Shown here in pieces: positions 7,963 to 17,216 of a stretch of 64,000 nt of DNA (its first letter is position 1; every line of letters starts with the position of its first letter). The stretch is from an uncultured Clostridia bacterium (GTDB taxonomy: Bacteria; Bacillota; Clostridia; TANB77; CAG-508), in contig CAKPIG010000001.1 in assembly GCA_934162255.1 (NCBI GenBank), positions 124,001 through 188,000 on the forward strand. Reading direction: 5' to 3'. Both the position numbers and the translations under genes were made by a program. The notes beneath the pieces are model-generated. The model was not told the origin of the DNA, made no database searches, and worked only from the letters and a program-made list of their open reading frames with translations.

Positions 7963-8715
7963 ATGAGAAAAAAAGTAATAGCTGGAAACTGGAAAATGAA
8001 TATGCTTCCAAATGAAGCAATGGCATTTATAGAGCAAATAGCACCAATAGCAAATGAATCAGAACATGAAATTGTATTATGTGTACCATATACAGATTTG
8101 TTTTATTCTCTTTTGACAGCACAAGGAACAAAAATAAGAATTGGAGCTCAAAATATGCATTGGGAAGAAAAAGGAGCATATACAGGAGAAGTTTCAGGAC
8201 AAATGTTAAAAGTAATTGGCGTTGAATATGTAATAATAGGACATTCTGAAAGAAGACAATATTTTGCTGAAACAGATGAAACAGTAAATAAAAAGATAAA
8301 ATCAGCACTAAAATATGACCTAAAACCAATAGTATGCGTTGGAGAAACATTAGAGCAAAGAGAAGCTGGACAAACAGAAAAAGTTGTAACAAATCAGATA
8401 GAAAAAGCATTCGAAGGAATAGAAGGAACTAGCTTAGAAAAAATCATTATAGCATATGAACCAATCTGGGCAATAGGAACAGGAAAAACTGCAACAAAAG
8501 AAGATGCAAATGAAACAATTAAGCAAATAAGAAAAAAAGTTGAAGAAATGTATGGACAAAACATTGCGAATGGAGTTATAATACAGTACGGCGGAAGTGT
8601 GAAATCATCAAATTCAAAAGAATTATTTGAGATGTCAGATATAGATGGAGGACTTATAGGAGGAGCAAGTTTAAATTCTGAAGAATTTTCAAAAATAATT
8701 AAATTTGATAAATAA
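7963..8715 (+). CDS. tpiA: Triosephosphate isomerase
   Basis: 250 residues, a complete TIM barrel. Catalytic residues are visible: Lys11 in GNWKMN, His94 in IIGHSERRQ and Glu166 in AYEPIWAIGTG; the phosphate-binding loop is YGGSV near residue 209. Interconverts dihydroxyacetone phosphate and glyceraldehyde 3-phosphate. RBS AAAAGGAGGTC; followed 28 bases later by gpmI, the common clostridial order. Confidence 0.98.
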   Translation: MRKKVIAGNWKMNMLPNEAMAFIEQIAPIANESEHEIVLCVPYTDLFYSLLTAQGTKIRIGAQNMHWEEKGAYTGEVSGQMLKVIGVEYVIIGHSERRQYFAETDETVNKKIKSALKYDLKPIVCVGETLEQREAGQTEKVVTNQIEKAFEGIEGTSLEKIIIAYEPIWAIGTGKTATKEDANETIKQIRKKVEEMYGQNIANGVIIQYGGSVKSSNSKELFEMSDIDGGLIGGASLNSEEFSKIIKFDK

Positions 8716-8742
8716 TTAAGTGCAATGAAAGGAATGTAGAAA

Positions 8743-10275
8743 ATGAAAAAAAAACCAGTAATGTTAATGATATTAGATGGTTTTGGAATAAATGAAAATA
8801 CAGATGGAAATGCCGTCAAATTAGCCAAAACACCTAATATAGATAAACTAATGAAAAAATATCCAACAACTCAAATTTATACAAGTGGGTTGAAAGTTGG
8901 TTTACCAGAAGGACAAATGGGTAACTCAGAAGTAGGACATACAAATATAGGAGCTGGTAGAATTGTATACCAAGAATTAACCAAAATAACAAAATCAATA
9001 GAAGATGGAGACTTCTTTTCTATTCCAGAATTAGTTGAAGCAATAGAAAATTGTAAAAAGTACAATTCAAAACTTCATATATTAGGTTTGGTTTCAGATG
9101 GAGGAGTTCATAGCCACATTAGACATTTATATGGATTATTAGAACTTGCTAAAAGAAGAGATTTTGAAAATGTATATGTTCACTGCTTCTTAGACGGTAG
9201 AGACACACCACCAGCATCTGCAGAAGGATATATTGCAGACTTAGAAGATAAAATGAAAGAAAAAGGATTAGGAAAAATTGCAAGCATTTCAGGAAGATAT
9301 TACGCAATGGATAGAGATAAGAGATGGGATAGAGTTAAAAAATGTTATGATGCATTAGTAAGAGGAGAAGGAAATAAATCAACCTCTGCTACAATTGCAA
9401 TTGAAGACTCATATCAAAAAGAAGTATTTGATGAATTTGTTGAACCAACAGTAATTTGCAATGGAGATACTCCAATTGCAAAAATAGAAAATCACGATTC
9501 AGTTATATTCTTTAACTTTAGACCAGATAGAGCTAGACAAATAACAAGAGCAATAGTAGACAAAGATTTTAAAGATTTTGAAACAGAAAAACTTGATGTT
9601 GACTTTGTATGTTTTACAAGTTATGACGAAACAATGCCAAATGTAAAAGTTGCATTCAAAAAAGAACCATTAGTTAACACTTATGGTGAAGTAGTAAGTA
9701 AACATGGATTAACACAACTTCGTATAGCAGAAACAGAAAAATATGCACATGTAACATTTTTCTTTAATGGAGGAGAAGAAAAACAATATCCTGGGGAAGA
9801 CAGAATATTAGTACCTTCACCAAAAGTTGCAACATATGATTTACAACCAGAAATGAGTGCTGAGGAAGTAACTGTAAATGTAATTAATGCAATAAATTCA
9901 GCAAAATATGATACAATTATATTAAACTATGCAAATCCAGATATGGTAGGTCATACAGGAAGCTTGCCAGCTGCAATAAAAGCTGTTGAAAAGATAGATG
10001 ATTGTGTTGGAAGAGTAGTGAAAGCAATTTTAAATCAACATGGAACACTCTTAATTACTGCAGACCATGGTAATTGTGAGCAGATGATTGATTATAAAAC
10101 AGGAGAGCCACATACAGCACATACAACTAACCCAGTTCCACTTATACTAGTTACAGAAAATGAAAAATTAAAAATAAAATCAGGAAAATTAGCAGATTTA
10201 GCACCAACAATGTTGGAATTATTAGGAATAGAAAAACCAGAAGAAATGACAGGTGAAAGTATATTAGTAAAATAA
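8743..10275 (+). CDS. gpmI: 2,3-bisphosphoglycerate-independent phosphoglycerate mutase
   Basis: 510 residues, the normal length of the metal-dependent (alkaline-phosphatase superfamily) mutase. LMILDGFG at the start carries a metal ligand; Ser62 in QMGNSEVGH is the phosphorylated nucleophile; TADHGNCEQM near residue 438 and HTAHTTNPVP supply the other metal ligands. Converts 3- to 2-phosphoglycerate. The manganese-dependent enzyme is strongly pH-sensitive in sporulating Firmicutes. The ribosome site is weak (AAAGGA). Followed seven or sixteen bases later by the YezG-like gene. Confidence 0.97.
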   Translation: MKKKPVMLMILDGFGINENTDGNAVKLAKTPNIDKLMKKYPTTQIYTSGLKVGLPEGQMGNSEVGHTNIGAGRIVYQELTKITKSIEDGDFFSIPELVEAIENCKKYNSKLHILGLVSDGGVHSHIRHLYGLLELAKRRDFENVYVHCFLDGRDTPPASAEGYIADLEDKMKEKGLGKIASISGRYYAMDRDKRWDRVKKCYDALVRGEGNKSTSATIAIEDSYQKEVFDEFVEPTVICNGDTPIAKIENHDSVIFFNFRPDRARQITRAIVDKDFKDFETEKLDVDFVCFTSYDETMPNVKVAFKKEPLVNTYGEVVSKHGLTQLRIAETEKYAHVTFFFNGGEEKQYPGEDRILVPSPKVATYDLQPEMSAEEVTVNVINAINSAKYDTIILNYANPDMVGHTGSLPAAIKAVEKIDDCVGRVVKAILNQHGTLLITADHGNCEQMIDYKTGEPHTAHTTNPVPLILVTENEKLKIKSGKLADLAPTMLELLGIEKPEEMTGESILVK

Positions 10276-10290
10276 ACAAGGGTGAAAGAA

Positions 10291-10962
10291 GTGTTAAATA
10301 ATACAAAAAAAATAAAAGAATTATATGAAGAAATTCAAAGGTCAATATTCTATATTATTCCTGGAAAATGGGATGAAGTATATTTATATGCATCAATCAT
10401 AGATAGATTAGGAAAAGTTCAAACAGGAGAAATGTATTTCTACTTTATGCCAAAAAGCTTATTAAAACATAAATTTGTAAATGTATATGAAGTGCCTAAA
10501 ATTTATGATATAGAAGAAGATGAATATTTAAAGCTAGTTGAACAATTATATGACAAAATAAAAGAATTAAAAGAAGCATTTAAAGAATCTGGACAAACAG
10601 AATGGACTAATATAACAATATCGATAAGAAACAATAGATTTAAAGTAGAATACAGCTTTGATAAATGTGTTGGAAATAAAGATATGTATTATAATCACCA
10701 TATATATTGGAGATATAAATATTTGAAAATAGAACCACACAGCAAAAAAGAAAAACAAGCAATGAATGAATATATAGTTGCAAAAAACGCTTGTAAAAAG
10801 AAAAACGAAATCTATGAAACAGGAATATATTTAAAAAGAAAAACCAATATAGTTGCATTTGACACGACAGATTTTAAAGAAACTCAAAAAGTAGAATATT
10901 TGATGGAAAAACAAAATTCCAAAAAAATAAGAAATCAAATATTAAGTAACAAAAAAATTTAA
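10291..10962 (+). CDS. YezG-family (DUF600) immunity-like protein
   Basis: About 223 residues from a GTG at 10291, preferred because AAGGGTGA precedes it; a GTG at 10282 adds three residues. The N-terminal part shows the YezG/DUF600 pattern: IPGKWDEVYLYA near residue 22, TEWTNITISI near 112 and IYWRYKYLKIEP near 145. Family members neutralise LXG-type nuclease toxins such as Bacillus YeeF. No toxin gene is adjacent, and the C-terminal 60 Lys-rich residues are beyond the usual domain. Lying between gpmI and eno with short gaps, it is probably expressed constitutively. Family call from memory of motifs, function inferred. Confidence 0.7.
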   Translation: MLNNTKKIKELYEEIQRSIFYIIPGKWDEVYLYASIIDRLGKVQTGEMYFYFMPKSLLKHKFVNVYEVPKIYDIEEDEYLKLVEQLYDKIKELKEAFKESGQTEWTNITISIRNNRFKVEYSFDKCVGNKDMYYNHHIYWRYKYLKIEPHSKKEKQAMNEYIVAKNACKKKNEIYETGIYLKRKTNIVAFDTTDFKETQKVEYLMEKQNSKKIRNQILSNKKI

Positions 10963-10975
10963 GGAGGAAATTACA

Positions 10976-12283
10976 ATGAAAGAATATTTAGGAATTGAAG
11001 AAATTAAGGCATTAGAGGTATTAGACTCTAGAGGAAATCCAACTGTACAAGTAACAGTAACAGCATATGATGGAAGCACAGGTGTTGCAATGGTACCATC
11101 AGGAGCTTCAACAGGAAGTTTTGAAGCAGTTGAATTAAGAGATGGAGATAAATCTAGATATTTAGGAAAAGGTGTTTTAAAAGCAGTAAAAAATGTAAAT
11201 AAAATAATTGCACCAAAATTAGAAGATATGAATATATATGATCAAGCCGAAATAGATAAAACACTTATAGAATTAGATGGAACAGAAAATAAAGGAAAAT
11301 TAGGAGCAAATGCAACATTAGGTGTATCTCTTGCTGTTGCTAAAGCTGCAGCTACATCACTAGGTCTAGAATTATATCAATATATAGGTGGACCAAATGC
11401 AAAAGTTATGCCAGTTCCAATGATGAACATCATGAATGGTGGAAAACATGCAGACTCTACATTAAGTGTACAAGAATTTATGATAATGCCAGTTGGAGCA
11501 CCAAACTTTACAGAATGTTTACGTATGTGTGCAGAAATATATCATAACTTAAAGAAAGTTCTAAATGAAAAAGGTTTAGCAACAGGTGTTGGAGATGAAG
11601 GTGGATTTGCACCAAATGTTAAAGATGAAGATGAAGCACTTCAATTAATAATGGAAGCTATAGAAAAAGCTGGATATAAACCAGGAGAGGAAGTTGCACT
11701 AGCACTAGATGTTGCTGCAACAGAAATGTATGATGAAGCAAAGAAAATTGGAAAAGAAGGACAATATCACTTCTGGAAGATAGGAGTTACAAAAACAGAA
11801 GATGAAATGATAGACTTCTTAGAAGATTTAGTAAATAGATATCCAATCATTTCAATAGAAGATGGTTTAGCAGAAGAAGATTGGAATGGATGGAAAAAAT
11901 TAACAGATAGATTAGGAAACAGAATTCAATTAGTTGGAGATGACTTATTTGTAACAAATATGAAGAGATTACAAAAAGGTATTGATTTAGGTGTAACAAA
12001 TAGTATCTTAATTAAATTAAACCAAATAGGAACACTAACAGAAACACTAGATGCAATAGAATTAGCAAATAAACATGGAATGACAGCTGTTGTATCACAC
12101 AGAAGTGGTGAAACAGAAGACACAACACTTGCAGATGTAGCTGTAGCAACAAATGCAGGTCAAATAAAAACAGGAGCACCATGCAGAACAGATAGAGTTG
12201 CTAAATATAACAGATTACTAAATATTGAAAATGAATTAGGAGATATTGCTCAATATTTAGGAAGAAAAGCAATAGTAAAATAG
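10976..12283 (+). CDS. eno: Enolase
   Basis: 435 residues, full length. Visible motifs: LDSRGNPTVQV at the start, SGASTG loop at 42-47, GDEGGFAP with catalytic Glu208, SIEDGLAEEDW with a metal ligand, ILIKLNQIGT with the catalytic Lys, and the enolase signature before SHRSGETEDT. Dehydrates 2-phosphoglycerate to phosphoenolpyruvate; also a scaffold of the RNA degradosome-like complex with RNase Y in Firmicutes. Last gene of the glycolytic cluster. RBS AAGGAGG. Confidence 0.98.
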   Translation: MKEYLGIEEIKALEVLDSRGNPTVQVTVTAYDGSTGVAMVPSGASTGSFEAVELRDGDKSRYLGKGVLKAVKNVNKIIAPKLEDMNIYDQAEIDKTLIELDGTENKGKLGANATLGVSLAVAKAAATSLGLELYQYIGGPNAKVMPVPMMNIMNGGKHADSTLSVQEFMIMPVGAPNFTECLRMCAEIYHNLKKVLNEKGLATGVGDEGGFAPNVKDEDEALQLIMEAIEKAGYKPGEEVALALDVAATEMYDEAKKIGKEGQYHFWKIGVTKTEDEMIDFLEDLVNRYPIISIEDGLAEEDWNGWKKLTDRLGNRIQLVGDDLFVTNMKRLQKGIDLGVTNSILIKLNQIGTLTETLDAIELANKHGMTAVVSHRSGETEDTTLADVAVATNAGQIKTGAPCRTDRVAKYNRLLNIENELGDIAQYLGRKAIVK

Positions 12284-12292
12284 TTTATAGAG

Positions 12293-12320
12293 ATAGGAGT
12301 TTTTATAGCTCCTATTTTTC
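12293..12320 (+). terminator. Rho-independent terminator after eno
   Basis: ATAGGAG/CTCCTAT stem (12293-12299 with 12309-12315) and a T-rich tail. Ends the glycolytic transcription unit. Confidence 0.85.
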
Positions 12321-12341
12321 TATATTTTTTTTGAAAAATAC

Positions 12342-12370
12342 TTGTACTTTTTGGCATTTAATGTTATGAT
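12342..12370 (+). promoter_or_regulatory. Sigma-A-type promoter of the rfb operon
   Basis: TTGTAC and TATGAT, 17 bp spacer, 31 bases upstream of rfbD. Confidence 0.65.
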
Positions 12371-12401
12371 TTATTCGATATTTTCAAACTAAGGAGGAAT
12401 C

Positions 12402-13277
12402 ATGATGAAGATATTAATAACAGGAGCAAATGGTATGCTTGCAAAAGAAGTAAGAGAAAAATTTGCATCAAACAATGAACTAATTCTAACAGATGTAGAA
12501 GAATTAGATATAACAAATGAAAAAGAAGTATTAAAATATATTGAAGAAATAAAGCCGGATTTTATTATTAATTGTGCAGCATATACGGCAGTAGATAAAG
12601 CTGAAGAAAATTACGATTTAGCAGAGAAAATCAATGGAGACGGACCAACTAATTTAGCAAAAGCTGCAAAAAAGATTGGAGCAAAATTAGTACACATATC
12701 AACAGATTATGTTTTTGGTGGTAATTTAGACATATTAAAAGATTATAAAGAAGATGATGAAAAATCACCAGTAACAGCATATGGAAAAACAAAACTACAT
12801 GGTGAAGAAGGAATTTCTAAAAATATGGAAGAATACTATATTTTTAGAACAGCATGGTTATATGGAATAGGTGGAAACAATTTTGTAAAAACAATGACAA
12901 AACTAGGTTCTACAAGAGATGAAATAAATGTAGTATCAGACCAACATGGAAGTCCAACATATGCAAAAGACTTAAGTGACATCATATATCAAGCAATTGA
13001 AAAGAAAATACCATACGGAATTTATCATGCAACAAACCAAGGATATACAACATGGTATGAGTTCACAAAAGAAATATTAGATATGCAGGGAATAACATGT
13101 AAAGTAAATCCTGTAACAACTGAAGAATACATAAGAATGATGAATATTACACAAGCAAAAAGACCATTTAATTCACAATTATCTAAAGAAAAACTTATAA
13201 ATCAAGGTATAGAAATACCAGATTGGAAAAATGGCCTAGAGAGATATTTAGAAGAGGTGAAAGAAAATGAAAAATAG
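12402..13277 (+). CDS. rfbD: dTDP-4-dehydrorhamnose reductase
   Basis: 291 residues of the extended short-chain dehydrogenase family. GANGMLA nucleotide-binding loop at 8-14, ISTDYVFGG at 99-107, and the catalytic Tyr127-x3-Lys131 pair. Last step of dTDP-L-rhamnose synthesis: NAD(P)H-dependent reduction of the 4-keto group. First gene of a four-gene operon; its 3' end overlaps rfbA by 11 bases. L-rhamnose is used in cell-wall polysaccharides of Gram-positive bacteria, but no rhamnosyltransferase gene is adjacent. Confidence 0.95.
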   Translation: MMKILITGANGMLAKEVREKFASNNELILTDVEELDITNEKEVLKYIEEIKPDFIINCAAYTAVDKAEENYDLAEKINGDGPTNLAKAAKKIGAKLVHISTDYVFGGNLDILKDYKEDDEKSPVTAYGKTKLHGEEGISKNMEEYYIFRTAWLYGIGGNNFVKTMTKLGSTRDEINVVSDQHGSPTYAKDLSDIIYQAIEKKIPYGIYHATNQGYTTWYEFTKEILDMQGITCKVNPVTTEEYIRMMNITQAKRPFNSQLSKEKLINQGIEIPDWKNGLERYLEEVKENEK

Positions 13278-14157
13278 AAAAGGAATAATTTTAGCAGGAG
13301 GAAGTGGAACAAGACTATATCCATTAACACTTGCAATTTCAAAACAAATAATGCCAGTATATGATAAACCAATGATTTATTATCCATTATCAATATTAAT
13401 GCAAGCAGATATAAAAGAAGTATTAATAATTACAACTCCAAGGGATGAAGAAACATTCAAAAGCTTACTAGGAGATGGTAGTCAATGGGGAATGAAATTT
13501 GAATACAAAATCCAAGAAAAACCAAATGGACTAGCAGAAGCATTCATAATAGGAGAAGACTTCATAGGAGAAGACAATGTTGCTATGATTTTAGGTGACA
13601 ACATGTTTTATGGAGAACATCTTGCTGAAAAACTAAAAGAAGCAAATGAGAGAGAAAATGAAGCAACAATATTTGGGTATTATGTAAAAGACCCTAGAGC
13701 ATATGGTGTAGTTGAAATTGATAAAAATGGTAAAGCTGTTTCAATTGAAGAAAAACCAGCAGAACCAAAATCAAACTATGCAGTACCAGGTTTATATTTC
13801 TATACAAATGAAGTAATAGAAATTGCTAAAAATGTAAAACCATCAGAAAGAGGAGAACTTGAAATAACAACTGTAAATGAAGAATATATGAAACGTGGAC
13901 AACTTAAAGTAGAAAAACTAGGAAGAGGAATGACATGGTTTGATACAGGTACACATGATGCTTTAATAGAAACAGCAAGTTTTGTTCAAACAATCCAAAA
14001 AAGACAAGGATTGCAAATATGTTGCCCTGAAGAAATTGCCTTTGATAAAGGTTGGATAGATGCTAAACAATTATTAGAATTAGCACAAAAATACATGAAA
14101 ACAGACTATGGAAAGTACTTAAAAGATGTCGCAGAAGATGTTTTTGGAGAGGAGTAA
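13267..14157 (+). CDS. rfbA: Glucose-1-phosphate thymidylyltransferase
   Basis: 296 residues, usual for RmlA. Nucleotidyltransferase signature GGSGTRLYPL at 11-20, QIMPVYDKPMIYYPLS following it, and ILGDNMFYG near residue 113 with the metal-binding Asp. Makes dTDP-glucose from dTTP and glucose 1-phosphate; classically inhibited by dTDP-rhamnose. It feeds both the rhamnose branch and, by inference, the 4-amino-sugar pathway encoded about 30 kb downstream. Confidence 0.96.
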   Translation: MKNRKGIILAGGSGTRLYPLTLAISKQIMPVYDKPMIYYPLSILMQADIKEVLIITTPRDEETFKSLLGDGSQWGMKFEYKIQEKPNGLAEAFIIGEDFIGEDNVAMILGDNMFYGEHLAEKLKEANERENEATIFGYYVKDPRAYGVVEIDKNGKAVSIEEKPAEPKSNYAVPGLYFYTNEVIEIAKNVKPSERGELEITTVNEEYMKRGQLKVEKLGRGMTWFDTGTHDALIETASFVQTIQKRQGLQICCPEEIAFDKGWIDAKQLLELAQKYMKTDYGKYLKDVAEDVFGEE

Positions 14158-14160
14158 CAA

Positions 14161-14739
14161 ATGGGAAAATTTAAAAGAATAGATACATCAATAGAAGGTG
14201 TATGCATAATTGAGCCAACAGTATTTGGAGATAATAGAGGATACTTTATGGAAACATATAGTAAAGCGGATTTTGAAGAAATAGGATTACACTATGATTT
14301 TGTACAAGATAATCAATCAAAATCAAAAAAAGGAGTTCTAAGAGGATTGCATTTTCAAAAAGAAAATACACAAGCAAAACTTGTAAGATGTATCAAAGGA
14401 GAAGTATTTGATGTTGCTGTTGACTTACGCCCAGAAAGTAAAACATATGGCAAATGGGAAGGCGTAATATTAACAGAAGAAAACAAGAAGATGTTCATGA
14501 TACCAAAAGGATTTGCACATGGATTCTTAGTATTATCAGATGAAGCAGAATTTGCATATAAATGTGATGATGTTTATAATCATGAAGCAGAAGGTGGATT
14601 GAAATTTAACGACCCAGATGTTGCGATAGAATGGCCAATGGGAGATTTAAAACTAAAAGATTTACTTACATCTGAAAAGGATGCAAAATGGCCATCTTTA
14701 AAAGAATTAAGAGAAACAGACTTATTCAAAAATATATAA
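14161..14739 (+). CDS. rfbC: dTDP-4-dehydrorhamnose 3,5-epimerase
   Basis: 192 residues, cupin-fold RmlC. LRGLHFQ near residue 59 holds the catalytic His, and VDLRPESKTYGKW with PKGFAHGFLVLSD line the active site. Epimerises C3 and C5 of the 4-keto-6-deoxy sugar. Starts four bases after rfbA within the operon, with GGAGAGGAG as ribosome site. Confidence 0.95.
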   Translation: MGKFKRIDTSIEGVCIIEPTVFGDNRGYFMETYSKADFEEIGLHYDFVQDNQSKSKKGVLRGLHFQKENTQAKLVRCIKGEVFDVAVDLRPESKTYGKWEGVILTEENKKMFMIPKGFAHGFLVLSDEAEFAYKCDDVYNHEAEGGLKFNDPDVAIEWPMGDLKLKDLLTSEKDAKWPSLKELRETDLFKNI

Positions 14740-14758
14740 ATATAGAAGGAGAAAAAAT

Positions 14759-15724
14759 ATGAAAAACGTATTAGTAACAGGAGCAGCAGGATTTATAGGA
14801 GCAAATTTTGCTGAATATTTTGTAAACAAATATCCAAATTATAATGTAATAGTTGTAGATAAATTAACATATGCAGGAAATCTTGCAAATTTAGATAATG
14901 TAAAAGATAAAATTACATTCATACAAGCAGATATATGTGATTTTGAAAAAATGCAAGAAATATTTGAAAAATATCAAATAAATGGAGTAATTCATTTTGC
15001 AGCTGAATCACATGTAGATAATAGTATAAAGAATCCATTTATATTTACACATACGAATGTAATAGGAACACATACATTATTAGAAGCAGCAAAAAGAGCA
15101 TGGGGAGAAGGCTCAGAAAATAAATTTGTACATATTTCAACAGATGAAGTATATGGTGCATTAGGAGAAACAGGATATTTCACAGAAACATCACCAATTC
15201 AACCAAGCAGTCCATATTCATCATCAAAAGCAAGTTCAGATTTAATTGCATTAGCATATCATACAACATATAAAATGAATGTAACGGTAACAAACTGCTC
15301 AAATAACTATGGACCATATCAACACAATGAAAAATTAATACCACATATGATTAAACTAGCTTTAAATGATGAAAAATTACCTGTATATGGAGAAGGTAAA
15401 AATATAAGAGATTGGTTATATGTAGAAGATCATTGCAAAGCAATTGATTTAGTATTCCATAATGGTAGAGCTGGAGAAAGATATAACATAGGTGGACATA
15501 ATGAAAAAAGAAATATTGAAATTGTAAAACTTATATTACAACGTTTAGGAAAATCAGAAGATTTAATTGAACATGTTGCAGATAGAAAGGGACATGATTA
15601 CAGATATGCAATAGATCCAACGAAAATAAAAACAGAATTAGGATGGAAACCTGAAACAAAATTCGAAGATGGAATTGTGAAAACAATTGATTGGTATATA
15701 GCACATCCAGACTGGTTAAAATAA
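14759..15724 (+). CDS. rfbB: dTDP-glucose 4,6-dehydratase
   Basis: 321 residues, RmlB type of the extended SDR family. TGAAGFIGA at 7-15 binds NAD; STDEVYG around 127-133 carries the catalytic Asp-Glu pair; Tyr153-x3-Lys157 completes the site; NNYGPYQ is typical. Produces dTDP-4-keto-6-deoxyglucose. This intermediate goes to rhamnose through RfbC and RfbD and is also the substrate expected for the RffA/WecE-like transaminase in this window. Confidence 0.97.
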   Translation: MKNVLVTGAAGFIGANFAEYFVNKYPNYNVIVVDKLTYAGNLANLDNVKDKITFIQADICDFEKMQEIFEKYQINGVIHFAAESHVDNSIKNPFIFTHTNVIGTHTLLEAAKRAWGEGSENKFVHISTDEVYGALGETGYFTETSPIQPSSPYSSSKASSDLIALAYHTTYKMNVTVTNCSNNYGPYQHNEKLIPHMIKLALNDEKLPVYGEGKNIRDWLYVEDHCKAIDLVFHNGRAGERYNIGGHNEKRNIEIVKLILQRLGKSEDLIEHVADRKGHDYRYAIDPTKIKTELGWKPETKFEDGIVKTIDWYIAHPDWLK

Positions 15725-15734
15725 GTTAAAAAAA

Positions 15735-15760
15735 AGAGGTATAGGATTTCTGTACCTCTA
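15735..15760 (+). terminator. Hairpin after rfbB
   Basis: AGAGGTA/TACCTCT stem (15735-15741 with 15753-15759), extended by a G-U pair, then a modest A/T tail. Plausible end of the rfb operon with partial read-through. Confidence 0.65.
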
Positions 15761-15786
15761 AAATTTTAATAAAAGGAAAGATATAT

Positions 15787-16365
15787 ATGGAATTAATAGA
15801 AAAAATACAAGAAGATTTAAAAGAAACATTATCTGAAAGAAGATATGAACACTCAATAGGTGTAATGGAAATGGCAGGAGAACTTGCCAAAATTTATGGA
15901 GTTGACATTGAAACTGCAAAAATTGCAGGACTTCTTCATGATAATGCAAAAGAAATACCTGATGATAAAATGCTAAAATATGTAGAAGAAAATAATATTA
16001 AAATAAATGAATTTGAAAAAAATAATATTAAAATATTACATGGAAAAATAGGCGCAGACATTGCTAAAAAGAAATATGGTATTAGTGAACAAATACAAAA
16101 AGCTATAGAATATCATACAACTACAAATCCTAATATGGACACTCTTGCTAAAATAGTGTATGTTTCTGATAAAGTTGAATTAACTAGAAAATCAGAAAAA
16201 TACGATATCGAATCTGAAAGAAAATTAGCAAAAATAGATTTAGACAAAACATTGTTACTTATAATAAATAATACTACAAAATATTTAATAGATAATAATA
16301 AAATGATAGCATTAGAGACAATTGAAACAAGAAATAAAATAATACTATTGAATAATGTTATGTAG
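15787..16365 (+). CDS. yqeK: YqeK-like HD-domain nucleotide hydrolase
   Basis: 192 residues. HD-domain ligands are visible: His22 in RRYEHSIGV, His51-Asp52 in GLLHDNAKE, a His in ILHGKIGA and another in EYHTTTNP, then Asp in YVSDKVE. YqeK proteins are iron-dependent symmetrical diadenosine tetraphosphate hydrolases. The usual partner genes nadD and rsfS are not next to it; here it precedes rsmE. Moderate RBS AAAGGAAAG. Confidence 0.85.
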   Translation: MELIEKIQEDLKETLSERRYEHSIGVMEMAGELAKIYGVDIETAKIAGLLHDNAKEIPDDKMLKYVEENNIKINEFEKNNIKILHGKIGADIAKKKYGISEQIQKAIEYHTTTNPNMDTLAKIVYVSDKVELTRKSEKYDIESERKLAKIDLDKTLLLIINNTTKYLIDNNKMIALETIETRNKIILLNNVM

Positions 16366-16455
16366 AAAATAAAATAATTTAAGCAGAAAAAACAATCTCA
16401 CATATTGCTAAAAATGGAAAAAAGTAATATAATATACATATTGAAGGAGAAAGAC

Positions 16456-17196
16456 ATGCCAAGGTTTTTTGTAAAACAAGAACAAATAGAAAAAAATAAC
16501 ATAATCATAATAGGAGAAGATGTAAAACATATAAAAAATGTTTTGAGAAAAAAACAAGGTGACAATATAGAAATCTGTAATCAGGACTCTGGAGAATCAT
16601 ATACATGTGAAATAGAAAAAGTTGAGAATGAAAAAGTATTAACTAAAATAATAGAAAAACTACAAGTGTGCTATGATAGTATAAAAGTAGATATATATCA
16701 AGGATTGCCAAAAGCAGATAAAATGGAATTAATAATTCAAAAATCTGTAGAACTTGGAGCAAACTCAATTATTCCAGTGGCAATGAAGAGATGTGTAGTA
16801 AAAATAGAACCAAAAGAAGAAACAAAAAAAATAAGCAGATGGCAAAAAATTGCAGAGAGTGCGGCAAAACAATGTGGAAGAGATAAGATTCCTATAATTA
16901 AGTCGATAGCAACAACAAAAGATATATTAACAAATATAAATGATTATGATGTAGTATTAGTCGCATATGAAAATGAAAAAGAAAATACTTTGAAACAAGA
17001 GTTAAAAAAATTAAAAGAGCAAAGTAATGTAAAAATTGCAATACTGATTGGACCAGAGGGTGGATTAGAAGAAAAGGATGTTGAAGAATTAAAAGAAAAT
17101 GGTGCAAAAATAATAACATTAGGAAATAGAATATTAAGAACAGAAACAGTAGCACTAAATATGTTAAGTATTATAATGTATGAACTTGAAGGATAA
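16456..17196 (+). CDS. rsmE: 16S rRNA (uracil1498-N3)-methyltransferase
   Basis: 246 residues from the ATG at 16456, chosen because MPRFFV is the conserved RsmE start and AAGGAG precedes it; a longer frame from 16405 lacks both. N-terminal PUA-like domain (HIKNVLRKKQGD), then a SPOUT methyltransferase domain with IGPEGGLEEKDV and the knot segment LGNRILRTETVAL. Methylates U1498 of 16S rRNA using S-adenosylmethionine. In many Firmicutes prmA precedes rsmE; here yqeK does. Confidence 0.93.
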   Translation: MPRFFVKQEQIEKNNIIIIGEDVKHIKNVLRKKQGDNIEICNQDSGESYTCEIEKVENEKVLTKIIEKLQVCYDSIKVDIYQGLPKADKMELIIQKSVELGANSIIPVAMKRCVVKIEPKEETKKISRWQKIAESAAKQCGRDKIPIIKSIATTKDILTNINDYDVVLVAYENEKENTLKQELKKLKEQSNVKIAILIGPEGGLEEKDVEELKENGAKIITLGNRILRTETVALNMLSIIMYELEG

Positions 17197-17216
17197 TACT
17201 TAATGGGGAGGAAAAA

